Of a stretch of 64,000 nucleotides of DNA, positions 37,038-49,569 are shown piece by piece. Position numbers and translations under genes: made by a program. The notes under the pieces were generated by a model, which was not told the origin of the DNA, did no database searches, and worked only from the letters and a program-made list of their open reading frames with translations. This DNA comes from Whitmania pigra (taxonomy: Eukaryota > Annelida > Clitellata > Hirudinida > Haemopidae). Positions within the stretch are counted from its first letter, which is position 1; the number at the start of each line of letters is the position of its first letter. The stretch spans positions 1 to 64,000 of the forward strand of contig JAJTWR010000248.1 of the NCBI GenBank assembly GCA_021613335.1. The letters are read 5' to 3'.

Positions 37038-39676
37038 AATGTTGTTATTGTCATTGTTGTTATTATTACTATTAACATTATTATAATTATTATCATTATC
37101 ATTATTATTACTAATTATCCATTGAGGAATATTGCACTCTCACCAAACAACCAGATTACTCATACGAGAGATTAGTTATAATTGTAAATATAAAAAGATA
37201 AATTTAAGTGAATTATTATCCAAACACGAACACGAAGTTGCTTGGATATACATAAGGCCTGCGGAGAACCCCTCCGCAATGACATTGATAACAACATAAC
37301 AATGTGACACTGAAATGCACTTTTACATTTTAGTGCCTCATTCGAGAGAAACAAGCCCAGGAAGAAATCTCGAGACTGCAGAATCTAATCGAGAAGGTCG
37401 TCCAAGAAGCAGGGGTGAAGTCAAGGCAGGAGGTGAGTCAAGGTTATCCGCATTAAGGGTTGATGTTCAGTTAAGAATATCATAAGGTTGATTATAGAAC
37501 AATAACCATAGTTAATTACACTAAAGTTTAATAAATAGTATATTATTAATTATCAGTACATTATAATAACGTTAAATATTAATTACATATCATAAGATAG
37601 TTAAATATTACAAGCAATGTTTCCCATTACTTTAAATTGATTTATTTTCCTAACAAACAAGACTGAAAAGGTGAGGGCAGAACAGAAACTAAAACAAGAA
37701 AAAATTGAATTTCAGCTCCGAAGATCTAGGGAGGTTTGATGTCACTCACGCACTATGTTACTGTTGTCATTATTATTAACATTTATTATTATACTATTTC
37801 TCTTATTACTATTATTACTACTACAACTGTCATTATCATTGTTATTAATATTCAAATGCTGCAGTGTAGCTGTTAACAAAAGAACTATTGCCTCTTAAAA
37901 CAGAACAATATCTACAACATGTCATTACTATCACCAACAGGAATACAGCGATACAAAAGCACTCGTAGATCGTCTGCAGAGAGACAAAGCCTCGCTCCAA
38001 GACGAGTTGAGATCGGTCCTCGCGAGACTCGAGGAGTGCGAGGGAACGAAGAATTTCGGACAAGACGACATGATGGCGAGGATGTTTAGTGCCGAAAGGA
38101 ACAGAGACGAAACTTTGTTGAAGCTCACGTTGCTCGAAGACAAGTTTGTCACTTTGGAGAGAGAGTGAGTAGCTTTGTAACAACACAACACAGCTGCACT
38201 GTACATAATTGTTAGATTAAATTCAGAATTAGTACAGCTACTAATTCCTAATACTAATGTTACAATTCGTCATTATTATTGGTAATATATTTTTTATTAT
38301 TATTTAAATATGTGATATCGATTTAAAAATTGTGATCCCAACGACATTTGTTGCTTATGTTATTCATGCATAGGTACAAGAAAGAAAAAGAACGTCTGGT
38401 GGAGGAACTGGCACAGGTAAAGGAGAGACTTTCCAGGTGTCTGTCGGAGCTGGACAGAGTGACGGACGACAGGGAGAAGTCCTTGTCGGAAGTTTTCAAC
38501 CTGAAGAATGTCGTGCTGAAAATGGAATGCAACAAGGATGCTTCGGTGCGCCATCTATCCAAGCAGGTGAACTGGTTACAAGTCTTTTCCAATTTAAATT
38601 TAAAACTATTGTTGAAAGTTGAATATATCATTCATTGAAATACGTTTGAACTAACCAAATTTTAAGAGATTTAAAGAAATTAAATGTTGAACTATCGCCT
38701 TGGTGTTTTATCTTTGCCTAGGATCGCTCAACGTTCGTGTGGATCAGAAATCATTTTCGATCTGTAACACTAGACTTATGTCTGACTAGACTCACTCTTT
38801 CACTAACTCACTCACCTATTCATTCACTCACTTATTCATTCATTTGTGTGACAGCTCCTTGTGCTGCAACAACTCTTGAAGACAAAAGAGAAGGAATACG
38901 ACACAAGACTGACTACGGTTGAAGATGAGCACAGAAACTCCTTTGTAAGTCTAAGAGAAACCTTGGCAGGACAACAAAGTATTGCATCTAAGTGAGTTCT
39001 GATCCAAGTTAAGAGTTTTGCATTGTTTTGCAAACATCGATCAGATGCAAAATAAGTTTAGTTTGTAATCATCCTAATATAAATGATTTAACCATAGCCT
39101 TAGAATTTAAAAAAATATGAATTTAATTCCAAATTCTCCAAATTTGAAGATTAAAAGAGGAAACTAACACCATGGTGAACAAATTGGAATCGACAATAAC
39201 AAGCCTGAGAGGTGAACTGATGTCAGAAAGAAAAAACAAGGCAGAAGCTCTGAAGTTACTCAAGAATAGCAAGACAAAGACCAGAGAGGCAAGCATGGTT
39301 CAATAAAAATATCCATTTTAGTCAATTTCTTGTCAGGCTACAACATAAAATTGCTTCACAAAACAGACAGAACTAAAGCTTTCAGCATTTTCAAAGAACA
39401 TTGAAATCCTTGAATCTCGCATGTATGACACTGAAAACATGAGGGACAGCACCCAGAATCAGGTCTACTAATCACCAGCTTAGGCAAAATGCTGAGCTCT
39501 ACTATATTTTAAAATTTTTGTATCAAATCAAAAATTATTCTTATTAGATGCTGAGAAGAGATAATTTAGTCAAAGGCTTATCGCTGGTCGATGCCAGAAG
39601 GTCAGAAATTAGAGATATTGGGCAATATTTTAAAGAAGCCCAGCTTATGGTAAAAGTAAGTTGCATTTATGTGTGA
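34412..39676 (+). CDS. Coiled-coil protein, 17 exons, possibly CCDC170
   Basis: Exons 34412..34451, 34726..34793, 34922..34965, 35151..35223, 35610..35665, 35835..35952, 36112..36234, 36449..36558, 36741..36972, 37334..37432, 37662..37733, 37941..38164, 38374..38566, 38855..38991, 39150..39288, 39367..39462, 39548..39655. Phases agree throughout, giving 644 residues; reading on past 39655 adds six residues to TGA at 39676, but GTAAGT at 39656 is a strong donor, so a further exon is possible. Almost the whole product is heptad-rich helix (QEEISRLQNLIEKVVQEA, YKKEKERLVEELAQVKERL). Length and the KKEKERL-type segment recall CCDC170, a microtubule-associated protein of cilia and Golgi; this name is an inference. 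The intron after 39288 uses a GC donor (GAG|GCAAGC). Confidence 0.85.
34583..34672. repeat. (AAT)n microsatellite in intron 1 of the coiled-coil gene
   Basis: AAT repeats with a few CAT/CAA interruptions. Confidence 0.9.
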
Positions 39677-40274
39677 CAAATTATATAGCACCGCCATTAA
39701 TCCCAAACGTGACTGGAAAACGTTCATAAATAAAAACATTTATTTTTAAATATTAGCACACGGGAGCAACTTGACCAGCACCTATTGTTTTTTTTAGTGA
39801 TTGTTTACATCAGGAGAATCAAGAGTCTGTAAGAGCCTTCCAAAGTCTTATTAGTGCTTATCAAAGTAAATTGTATTTGTAAATCACATGCGTACTCACC
39901 AATTCCAAAGTTTCTGTTATCGACATTTTCGTAAGTTGCTTGTCGCGCAAGAAAATGAAAAAAAATGCCCGACTAAATTTTCAGTAAGTGTTTTACAAGA
40001 CAGACGCTTCTCCTGAAATGGCCCAACGCGCCTCAAAATGTAATTGATTTCGTCGGTGTTTGAAATGGCTCTTCAGATTTAATAATTTAAGAGGTACTAA
40101 AGACATTAGTTACTTAATTACTCGAACCTTGATTAATTACACAAATAAAAAACGAGTCGATTTATTTCACGTTTACGATTATATCAAACGAATTGAACTG
40201 CAATATATTTGTATTACACGAATTATTTTTGTCCACTGTGGAGATATAACATGAAATAAACTTTTCAAAATACT
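39677..40274. other. Intergenic, nothing recognised
   Basis: A possible last exon of the coiled-coil gene could lie here; I see no convincing one. A TATATAGCACC motif at ~39687 is related to the dispersed element at 28565. Confidence 0.35.
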
Positions 40275-40662
40275 AATGTAGCGTGTTTCCAAACCCTAAC
40301 CAGCAACAGCCATAACTGATTAACATTCGTAAGCGCTCACTGCGATTGGTTGAGATCTGAAATAGCGCAGAATCTGATAAGGACACTGGATTTGGTGAAA
40401 TGGACTCAGAACTTGATTTAAATTAGCGCTTGTTTTTTTACTTATGCTGCAATAAATTTGTTTAACTAATCATGAACCATCACTTTTCAAAAAATTAAAA
40501 AAAAAACAATAAAAAACTCGGACCAAAAAAAACATGCTCACTAGTTGCATAACTGAGATGATTTGGATAAACCTATGCATATGTTCTTCTGACCTTTTTA
40601 AGATCTCAACTAACCATAGCGTGAGCTTATGAATATTAATCAGCCACGGCTAGCGTTTATAT
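40275..40662. mobile_element. MITE family M1, copy 2
   Basis: The left arm GTTTCCAAACCCTAACCAGC and CGCTCACTGCGATTGGTTGAGATCTGAAATAG match copy 1 at ~26970-27050. The right arm (reverse complement GCCGTGGCTGATTAATATTC) repeats the left arm inverted. The outermost right end is lost, next to the SINE. Confidence 0.65.
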
Positions 40663-40667
40663 AATTG

Positions 40668-40775
40668 TTTTACGTCCGTTGCACAGCTACATGATTAGAA
40701 CGGTGCACCCGCAACGGGGTTCGAATCCGCGGTGCCTCATGAGACGCGCAGCCTTAACCATTAGGCCATGCGGGC
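40668..40775 (-). mobile_element. tRNA-derived SINE with LINE-like tail
   Basis: The minus strand starts with a tRNA-like head (40775..40707): acceptor arm GCCCGCA pairing with TGCGGGT, A box TGGCCTAATGG, D stem GCCT/AGGC, B box GATTCGAACCC. The anticodon stem does not pair, so this is not a working tRNA. The head looks closest to tRNA-Arg. It is followed by CTAATCATGTAGCTGTGCAA and CGGACGT, the 3' tail of the I-type LINE at 50.6 kb. Confidence 0.65.
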
Positions 40776-40799
40776 AAAAGGGTGTGCGCCACAGAGGTG

Positions 40800-42001
40800 G
40801 AAGGCAACATTCCCATTCTTTGTCACTATCATCAATTTTTCATATTTATCTGACAGTTTATTATATTAAGTGATTTAATGCTATTGGCTGTAACTTTGTT
40901 TTCAACAAAAACACTGAAAAGTCATAAAAACGAATTTTTTAAATAACTCAGTTATTTATTGCACCATAGAACTAATCGACCACAATCTCAATTACGTCTA
41001 AGATTGTATGATACTTTTTGCTCGGTGGAAAAGATGCTCGTGAAAGATGCTACGACGTCCGTCATGGCTGTCACTTTTAATCGTTCGAAAAAATGTTTCT
41101 AAAAACAAGTCATGTTCATAATTAAAGCGAACAGAAACGAAAATGACGCTAAATTGTTTCTTGCTGACGTTTGATTTAAATTATTCGACGATCCTTCTAC
41201 TCCAAAACAGATTACGAACATGTCACCCCGAGACGAGCCCAACAAGAAATATCTGCATACTCCGCTAAACTCCATAAACTTCTCCATCAAAACAGGATTC
41301 CAAAATACCTCCTAAATTTCATTGCTTTCAATGAGATTTATGCTAGCAGTCCAAAAAATCCAATTTCACTTTAATTATTTTTATAAGCAATTGTAAGAAT
41401 AATTATGAGGATTTACCGATAATCCAGAATGTCGACGTCAGGACATTTGCCTCCATTTTTAACGCCGCCATTGTTTGTTCTCCGTAACATCGTTCCGGGA
41501 ACAGTTTTAATTGGACGCGAAGGGATTTGAACTGACCAATGGCGTTTAGTGATTTATGCTGTCTGCTCAAGGCATTGACTTATATAGCGCCACACTAATT
41601 CCCAATGAAATACTTTTTGTGTACATTTCACTTTTAATGTTTTAATCAAGATTATATTTGTTTTATTGACAAACTATTTTTTTAAATACTTAAAACATAT
41701 ATCGAAATAAAATAAGAAGGTTGACGAAGTTTTAAACAGGAAAATTGACGAGGAAAGCCTTTATCAGTTCGTTTAAATTTTAAAAGGTAGTATTCTCTTC
41801 AATATATTTCGAAACTTATATACACAACCAAATTTTACAACCAAATAAAAATTGCCGAGGCCTTCCTGTAATGATCCATTTCAATTAGATAGCGTATTAC
41901 TGATCATTATTACTCAAACATCGGTTTAAGGTCTGTTTGACATCTTATGTTTAAAAAAATCCGCAATTACTCCACATGATGCTGCCATTCTCTGAATAAA
42001 A
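40800..42001. other. Upstream region of the NK6 gene
   Basis: No frame of interest. A TATATAGCGCC fragment lies at ~41582. Regulatory sites of the homeobox gene are expected here but none can be named. Confidence 0.4.
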
Positions 42002-43033
42002 ATGAGTTCGAATAGTACGATCAGTACTTTGAAGCAACCGAGATCCATGCCGATCTTTCCAAACATTCCACACGAATCACCGACCAGTGAGATCGAACAC
42101 CAACCTATCGCCAACGAAGATTTCTCCGACAGAATCATTGACTACCGCGCTTCACCGCAGCGTTACTTCTCAAGGAAGGACATGACTCAAGCACGCTGTC
42201 CCCCATCTCCCAAAATCCAATGGCAGACAATGTCAGAACTCTGGAAAGATGACGCCTTAAGCGTCCCTCTGCTGTTCAAGGTCGAAGAAGTTCAGAACAG
42301 ACGAGGTGATTTAAAATCCGGTTAGTAATGTGTTGTTGGAATCCATATGTAGCAAATATTACATCAGATTATACAGTGAGTTAATTATGCATATAATTTC
42401 AAGGCAACTTTCCGAGCAAAATATTATTTTAAAATTTTGACACCACCAGCATCGACAATGATGACAATTTCTCCAGCTGAGCACAGCTCATGTCATCACC
42501 AGCAACACCTCCATCATCATCAACGATTCGGTGTCCTTTCACCTCTCGAGGTCGCGCAGAGGGTGAATATCGGAGACCGAAAGTACACACGTCCCACTTT
42601 CACTGGACAACAAATATTCGCTCTGGAAAGAACTTTTGAGGCCACTAAGTACTTGGCGGGTCCAGAACGTTCCGTGTTGGCTGAAGCGCTGAACATGAGC
42701 GAAGGTCAAATCAAGGTCAGGAGGAAGTCAGTGGCGATGATGATGACGTTGATAATATTTACGATGAAAATGATGATGATGGCGGTGACAATAACGGCGA
42801 TGGTGATGATGGTGATGATGAACGCGATTATCACTATCCAGGTTTGGTTCCAAAACAGGAGGACAAAGTGGCGAAAGCGTCACGCAGTAGCAATGGCTAC
42901 CGCCCGCAAGGGTCTTGACCGGATGATAAGCCAGAATGAAGAGGAAGATGAGGAAGAAGATTGGGATGACGACGATAACAAAGACAATGACATTAATCAG
43001 AGGAAAAGCCGTCAAGAACATCATCAAGAATAG
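42002..43033 (+). CDS. NKX6: NK6-class homeobox transcription factor, 3 exons
   Basis: Exons 42002..42320, 42450..42715, 42842..43033; phases agree, 258 residues. The homeodomain (~residues 140-199) reads [20 protein letters not shown], then [22 protein letters not shown], then [15 protein letters not shown], which matches Nkx6.1/6.2 closely ([18 protein letters not shown]). The intron falls between K and VWFQN, the known NK6 position. Known role: homeodomain repressor patterning ventral neural tube and pancreas-like endoderm in bilaterians. The N-terminus is not conserved: the usual TN/eh1 repressor motif is not apparent, there is a His-rich stretch ([10 protein letters not shown]), and the tail is very acidic. 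The N-terminal exon is assigned by phase match and is less certain. Confidence 0.88.
42716..42841 (+). other. 126-nt stop-free intron inside the homeobox
   Basis: GTCAGG...CTATCCAG, length divisible by three, GATGAT-rich and without a stop in the coding frame. Retention would insert 42 residues before recognition helix 3. Confidence 0.8.
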
Positions 43034-43204
43034 TGACGGCCATTCCAGACGGAGACGAAAATGTTGCTGCTTGTTATAATGACGACGACTTGCATTTAGA
43101 CGATTAATTGATGTTGCAATAAATAGTTTATAAATGATCGTTCGTGTTTCAATTTTTTGAAAGTTTTTCCAATAGATTTAGATATAAGGTTATATTCGTG
43201 ATCA
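43034..43204 (+). other. NK6 3' UTR
   Basis: Short AT-rich stretch after the NK6 stop with AATAAA at ~43118, a plausible polyadenylation signal. Confidence 0.5.
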
Positions 43205-43803
<599 letters not shown>

Positions 43804-43879
43804 AATGGTCAAATAAAAAAAAATAAAGATATTAATTTAGACGAATGGAGAGAACCTAAGGATGGATGACTGGAGTCGT

Positions 43880-44975
43880 TTGTAAGGATTAAAAAGATCC
43901 ACGCATTTATAGGTCGAAGATTTGTCCGCTAGATAGGAGTTGATTCTGTATCTCTGATGATGACCGCCATCAACGTCCTTATCTTCATCATCACCCGCGC
44001 TATCATCGTCATCATTGATGTTTATACAAAAACTTTAATAACTAGAAAAAAAAACTATAAAAATACTAACTGAGATCATGGCGACGATGGTGATGATGCT
44101 GCTGATGGTGATGATGGCACTGAAAAATTGAAAATATCGTCATAAATGGTGGTGATGGTGATATATAAGTAAATACTTTATACTTTTTATCTACTTTTAG
44201 ATTCATTAATGTTTAATGATATTCAAATTTCTTGCCACCTTAAAAATATCTCAGAGCTCGAAAATGTTAAGTGGCAATGCTCCTTGGAAATTCCCAAAAA
44301 TTTGGAATCGGGAAATCCCGAGAGAAATAAGATTTCTATTTCTAGGGATTTCACAGGTGTTTTTCTGAAGACCGTAAGCCTGTGAGTTTAAAAATTCTTA
44401 AACAGTTACTTCTTATTAAATTTAAGAATCTAAAAATGTATCAAATTCATAGTTTTGTTAAAGCACATTGATTAGAATTCGTTCAAATATTATTTGTTAA
44501 AAATAAATAAATGCGGCTTAATCAAATCATTTACACGGACATCGCGATCTTTGCAGAGACCAGAAAAAAATACTAATCTACCATGGAGGTTGGAGCCCCC
44601 ACCAAAAGCCACCCCTAAACCCACCAGTCCGAGGGGTTAACCCCGATAAGCAATTGACATGTGCCTTAAGTTCGTAACAAACGATTGCAGATCTCCATCC
44701 GGCTTGGATTACGAGTACCATGTCGATCACGTGATTAATGCGAAGTAAGATTGCCGCCATTAGACCGTTTAACGATTCTCGTGCTCTCCGCGTGGATTTC
44801 GAGTATGATTTCCCAGTAGAGTTCAAGGACAGTGCCAAACAGGGAGTTTTGTGGTCGCATATAATTGCAAATTAGGATTTTACTTGACTTCGACTTTTTT
44901 TAATTTATACATTCTTGTTCCTATGATGGATATGTATATGTATATATATGTAGCGCCAGTTATTTTCTCTAATTC
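43880..44975. other. Intergenic, no gene recognised
   Basis: Includes GATGATG-rich patches near 44090 and a C-rich, MITE-like palindromic patch near 44580-44650. No exon seen. Confidence 0.4.
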
Positions 44976-45440
44976 CATCATTCTTAATATTTTCTCCGAC
45001 GCTATGCACAATTAATCCTCCTAGTCTGCAAGGCCGCCACAGGCAACGCTCCTCAATGCCTTACTGAACTTTTAACAGGCTCATCATCTGTACCCGGCAG
45101 GGCTTCCCTCCGGTCCTCTAGCAACAAGACTCTTGTTGTTCCTAGGTCCCGGCCAGTCAAGCAGAGAGACCGGTCGTTACATGTCTGTTGACCCAGGGCA
45201 TGGAATTCACTTCCCACTGAGATCCGTTGTGCTCCGACAATAGAACTGTTTAAATCATCATTTAAAACTTATTGGATTAATTTTAGTTTTGTCTGAAAAA
45301 TTTTCGTTTTATCAATTGTTTTTATGCCGCTCACTCAATCGCAAGAAATATATCGGATTTGCTTGTTATAGTGCTAACACATCCCTATGGGATCTGTTTG
45401 TGTACTTAAAAAATAAGATAAATAAATTGTAAATTGTAAG
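44976..45440 (+). mobile_element. 5'-truncated LINE tail (CR1/Jockey group)
   Basis: Plus-strand frame with one stop encodes a distal RT tail: RSRPVKQRDRSLHVC, then PRAWNSLPTEIRCAPTIELF and KSSFKTYWI with stop. This WNSLP...I motif is standard in CR1/Jockey-type LINE C-termini. The element ends in GATAAATAAATTGTAAATTG repeats. Confidence 0.7.
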
Positions 45441-45645
45441 AGACTATCATTAGATGATTTTGCAATCCCAACTTTGCATTTTGTTAAATAACTTGCATTT
45501 TATTAAAATTAAAATCATTCAATTAAAATCGTTTGTTTTTAAATATCAAACAACGAATCTTTTTTATTGCAGGCATTAGTAAAGAGGCGAAAATGCGGAA
45601 ATTAAACCTGTAATCGATTGTTATATTTTTTATCTTTTTTTTCAG

Positions 45646-46879
45646 CCAAGATAATCTTCAGATGTCAAACGAAATCAAGAACAAATTCATATGCCTGGTG
45701 AACTGCCTCTCTGCCAAGAGCAGATCAGCCAAGAGTCGTAAAGATGGGGACCGTCAGGACGATTACGGACCCATCGGCATGAGAATGGAACACACAAGAA
45801 GGTGGCTGCAGAGCCTCGATGCCAACCATGATGACTTTCCTAGCGCTTCCGTTTCCTTGGACGACTCCGAAGAATGTGCCAAGAAAGAGATTTCAAAAAG
45901 TAATTCCAACGAAAAGCACAACAGTCTGAGCAATGCAGAGTCTGAAATCGATTTGTCTGACGACAGGACTCTCCCCAGACTTCAGACTGTGGCTCAGGTT
46001 CATGTCCCATTGCCACCAGCTCTACATAATTCGATGCGAGATGTGCAAAGCGTTCCTAGTGCTAATAGCATCGACGAGGATAGCTTCAACAGTAGCTGCT
46101 TTTCTTTGTCGACCGAGAAAGTCTTCATCCGTAACGATCCGTGCACAGGCATCGGGATATCCATCGTCGGCCACAGAAACGGCGCCGAGGGAGACTGCGG
46201 CATATTCGTTGGTAAAGTCAAGAAAAAAGGGTTAGCAGCTGCTACTGGAAAGGTGGAACCCGGAGATCTTATAGTCGAAGTGAACGGGATCAGTTTGGAG
46301 AATAGGAATAATGACGAAGCCATTGCCATTTTGAGACGAGAGTTGTCAAAGCCGGGCATGTTGACCCTGGTCCTAGCCAAATTCTGGGACTTGGAGGGCT
46401 ATTCTACGTCGGGAACCAACACGCCAAGAGTTTACCGTTCGGCCGCAAAATGCAGCACTCGACACTACACGAATGAGGATGCAAGGAGGCGCGTTGACGA
46501 AATATCCATTGTCCGATCATCTCAAATCGGTGAGACTCCAAGGAACAGTTTCAGACACCCTAACATGATGGGTACCCCCATGACTTATTACGTCTCCTAC
46601 CCAAACATGATGGTTTATGCTCCGGTAATGCCCATGCATTACCCACGTGATCTGGGAATCTTGCTACCTCCTGAAGGTTCCGAAAACGATGGCCTCTTAA
46701 CAGGATACCAAATACTCAGTCAGATTCAGAGCATGCCCAGCATGGCTGCCATCAACGTAGCCCGTGACTACGCCCAGCGACTCCTCGACACCGGACACAT
46801 CACAGGCACAGAAAGGAGGTTTCATGATGGTGGACTGTACGCATGGCGTGATTTCAATAAAAATGTCATCAGTGTTTAA
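45646..46879 (+). CDS. Dishevelled-like PDZ protein without a visible DIX domain
   Basis: A single exon after a strong TTTTTTTTCAG acceptor; first ATG at 45662, stop at 46879, 405 residues. The frame is open back to the acceptor, so an upstream coding exon is possible. PDZ at ~residues 155-240 is of Dishevelled type: GIGISIVGHRNGAEGDCGIF, VEPGDLIVEVNGISLENRNN and the exit LVLAKFWD (Dvl: LTVAKCWDP). After a linker, ARDYAQRLLDTGHITGTERR and YAWRDF resemble the C-terminal half of the Dvl DEP domain; the N-terminal half (the WL...AFxGSDVVDWL part) is absent. Known role of Dvl: Wnt signal relay below Frizzled. Without DIX polymerisation this paralogue could act as a modulator; that is inference. 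Confidence 0.8.
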
Positions 46880-48055
46880 ACAAACTGAAACTGAAACTAA
46901 TTTGCTGAAGTTTGTGCAGCAGCGGAGTTGCATTGTGAACGATTGCAACGATGAATAGAAGAGACTGAGGCGTTAGGTCATTTGCGTTAAAAACTCAAGC
47001 ACGTTAAAAGTCGTAGCGTCGAAAAATTTCAAATGTTTCACTTACTTACCATTTAAATCTTAGAATACTCGTTGATGTCTGGAAGAATGCTGCTGACTAA
47101 CATGTTCATGTAATAGTTGCTGCGTTAATTAGTCGGTTGTTAAAGGAAAAACGAACAAAAACAGTAAAACTAAACTTTAAAATGCGTAAGTGACAACGAT
47201 TTTATTATCAAAGTTTTATGAGCAAATCAAAAACAAGCAGCTGTAAGGAACAGCTTATCTAAATTTCCTAAACGACATCATCGACAATGACTTGACAGGA
47301 CATGGCGATTACTTCATTCAAAAGCTTAAGTCGCTCCAAACACTGTAAAACCGCAGGGACGCTCGGCCGCGACATTCGCCCAAAATGCCTTAAAAACGCG
47401 ATAAAACGATCAAAATAAATAAGAAATTGGCACTAAAACGCTTGTTTTACTGAGGTATGACAAACAAAGCCATGGTAGCAGCAACAATATCCTAAGAAGC
47501 AGCCCTCCAGGAATGAAGTTAAGCTTTCATCAAATCACCAAAACACATTTAATAATAGTAATAATAATATTAAATAATCACAACAACAAAAATTATTCAC
47601 AGCAATCCAGAAGAAAAAAACGAATGACATTCCCGAACAAGAATTCGACAAGGCTCAGGTAAACAGACGAGATCACCCGAAAAACCAAAGGGGAAGCCAA
47701 CAACATCAACACAAGTTGACAACTATGATCAACACGGCAGCACCTTTTAAAGGTGACAAATTGCAACCGGAACCCTCAGACCGAAGTAGATACATAATCA
47801 ACAGAGATTAACAAATCTATGAAAGGTCATATAAACTCCTAACAAAGTAACAAGATCAGAAAATAATGAGACATGCTTTCTGTTGATTCAGTCTCTGGCA
47901 AGGTTCCATCCTGATAATGATAATGAGAACAGTAAACAATAATAATATAACAATGAGAGCAATAATGATAATAATAATACTAATAACAATAACAACAAAC
48001 GAACCACAACTTCAGATTCAACATTGCGACCAACACAAAAAATCTCCTCCGAATC
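46880..48055. other. 3' flanks of two convergent genes
   Basis: Non-coding, AT-rich, with AAT/AAC-rich patches at 47550-47590 and 47930-48000. No gene seen. Confidence 0.45.
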
Positions 48056-49513
48056 TCAAACAGGCATCCATTTCCCTTTGCGTCTCGGAGACCATGAGTC
48101 ACAGAAGAGATAAATGAGGACTGCAACAATCAACACGGCCAAAGTGACTACTAGGACAAGGGCAAGGTTGGCCCACATCCTCGGGTAGTAGTCACAGGGC
48201 ACGGGGCACGACAGGGAGGGCAGCCTGGGCGTCTCTTTTTGGCCCCCCTCAGAGTGGAAAATGTCCTTCTTGAATAAGAACTATGGGAATGAAATGCTTT
48301 GTTAGAATGCAAAATTAAAAAGACAACAGCAGAATTATAATAATCACAATGATTGTAAGATAATTCAGTGTTAGGGATTATAATAAATATTATAACCATT
48401 CCCCAATGATTATAAAAATATTGATAGTTTGGGATTATGATACAACTATAGACAACTGGATAAATATAATGTGTGCTCATCATTATTAAACATTACAAAT
48501 GCATTTGAGGCCAGACTCACCTCTTCAAAAACCACGTTGAAGACTCTCCGCATGACGGTCTTGTTCACCTTCGATTCGTCGTCACTTTCCCACGAGGACA
48601 GTACCTCTTCCAAGACCCCCCTCTCGAAGTCTTGTCCGCCAAGTTCAGGGTCATCATCGTCCAGATTTGACCTTTTCCAGTGGTCAACATGAAGTAGGGA
48701 GCTGTAGAGGTTTTCAACCTTATGGAGAAGTTCTGATGCGTGGTGGTTCAGCGAGTGCTTCCAGCAACTGTCGAGATTCTTGTCCGTGTATCGACACCAG
48801 TTACTGGCAGAAAGGAGTCAGTAAGAAGGATTTCAAGTTAGGGTGAATTTGAAAATATTTTCAAGATAGAATATGAAATCAATTTGAGAGTTTAATAATA
48901 AAGTGTTTCATCAATCATCTGTGATAACATAACCTGTAAAGCAGATAGATTCATGGCCCCATATATATAAGCAAATCATTGACAACAAAATAAAATAAAA
49001 TTAATAAAGTACCAACCAGCAAAATAAAAAAACAGTGATGTAAAAATAAAAGGTAAATGTTCAAAAATTGCTAGGTGACATAGCAAAAAACAAATGAAGT
49101 AATAATTGCAATTTGAAATCAGCAGCAAAATGGACCTAAAAATAAAAACAAACTCACACGCAAGGAAATGATTTGTTTTTCTTTTCTTCAATCAATCCAT
49201 TCTCATATCTCATTCCAGCCGAAGACTCAAAACTGTTGGAATGTTTGGAAAGGAATCCATTTAATCCATCAGTTTCAAGCATTCGATCAAAACCATCTTC
49301 GTCAGATTTGTTTGTCGTGCTAACGTTTGTAAGAACAGTGTTGCCATTTAAAATGGGTCCGTCACTATTTCTACTGAGATTATCGTCATCGACTAGAGTG
49401 TTGTTGGTGGCATTGTGCCCAAAAATTAAACTTCCAAATACCGGCACCGATGTTGTCACCAAGACAAAATATAACAATAACGCCGTAAAATTGAAAACAA
49501 GTCTAGGCCTCAT
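48056..49513 (-). CDS. Unrecognised type I single-pass membrane protein, 3 exons
   Basis: Complement of 49158..49513 (ATG at 49513), 48521..48803, 48056..48268 (TGA); phases agree, 283 residues. Residues ~7-28 (FNFTALLLYFVLVTTSVPVF) form a signal peptide. The ectodomain has several N-glycosylation sites (NAT, NNT, NVS, NKS) and a conserved-looking cysteine/tryptophan segment PCVNWCRYTDKNLDSCW. It ends with LSCPVPCDYYPRMW before one membrane helix (NLALVLVVTLAVLIVAVLIY) and a short basic tail CDSWSPRRKGKWMPV. Probably at the cell surface. I recognise no family; it may be lineage-specific. Splice sites (GT|GTGAGT, GAG|GTGAGT) are strong. A further upstream exon cannot be excluded. Confidence 0.75.
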
Positions 49514-49569
49514 CGTCGATACAATCTGGCGATCCGAACCCGATAGAATATAACGACCACCCCTCAAAA

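Noticed and set aside
40707..40775. Functional tRNA gene on the minus strand
   Set aside because: Acceptor arm and A/B boxes fit, but the anticodon stem does not pair and a LINE-like tail follows; a SINE head is the better reading.
41099..41290. 63-codon minus-strand frame upstream of NK6
   Set aside because: No domain, no splice context; consistent with chance.
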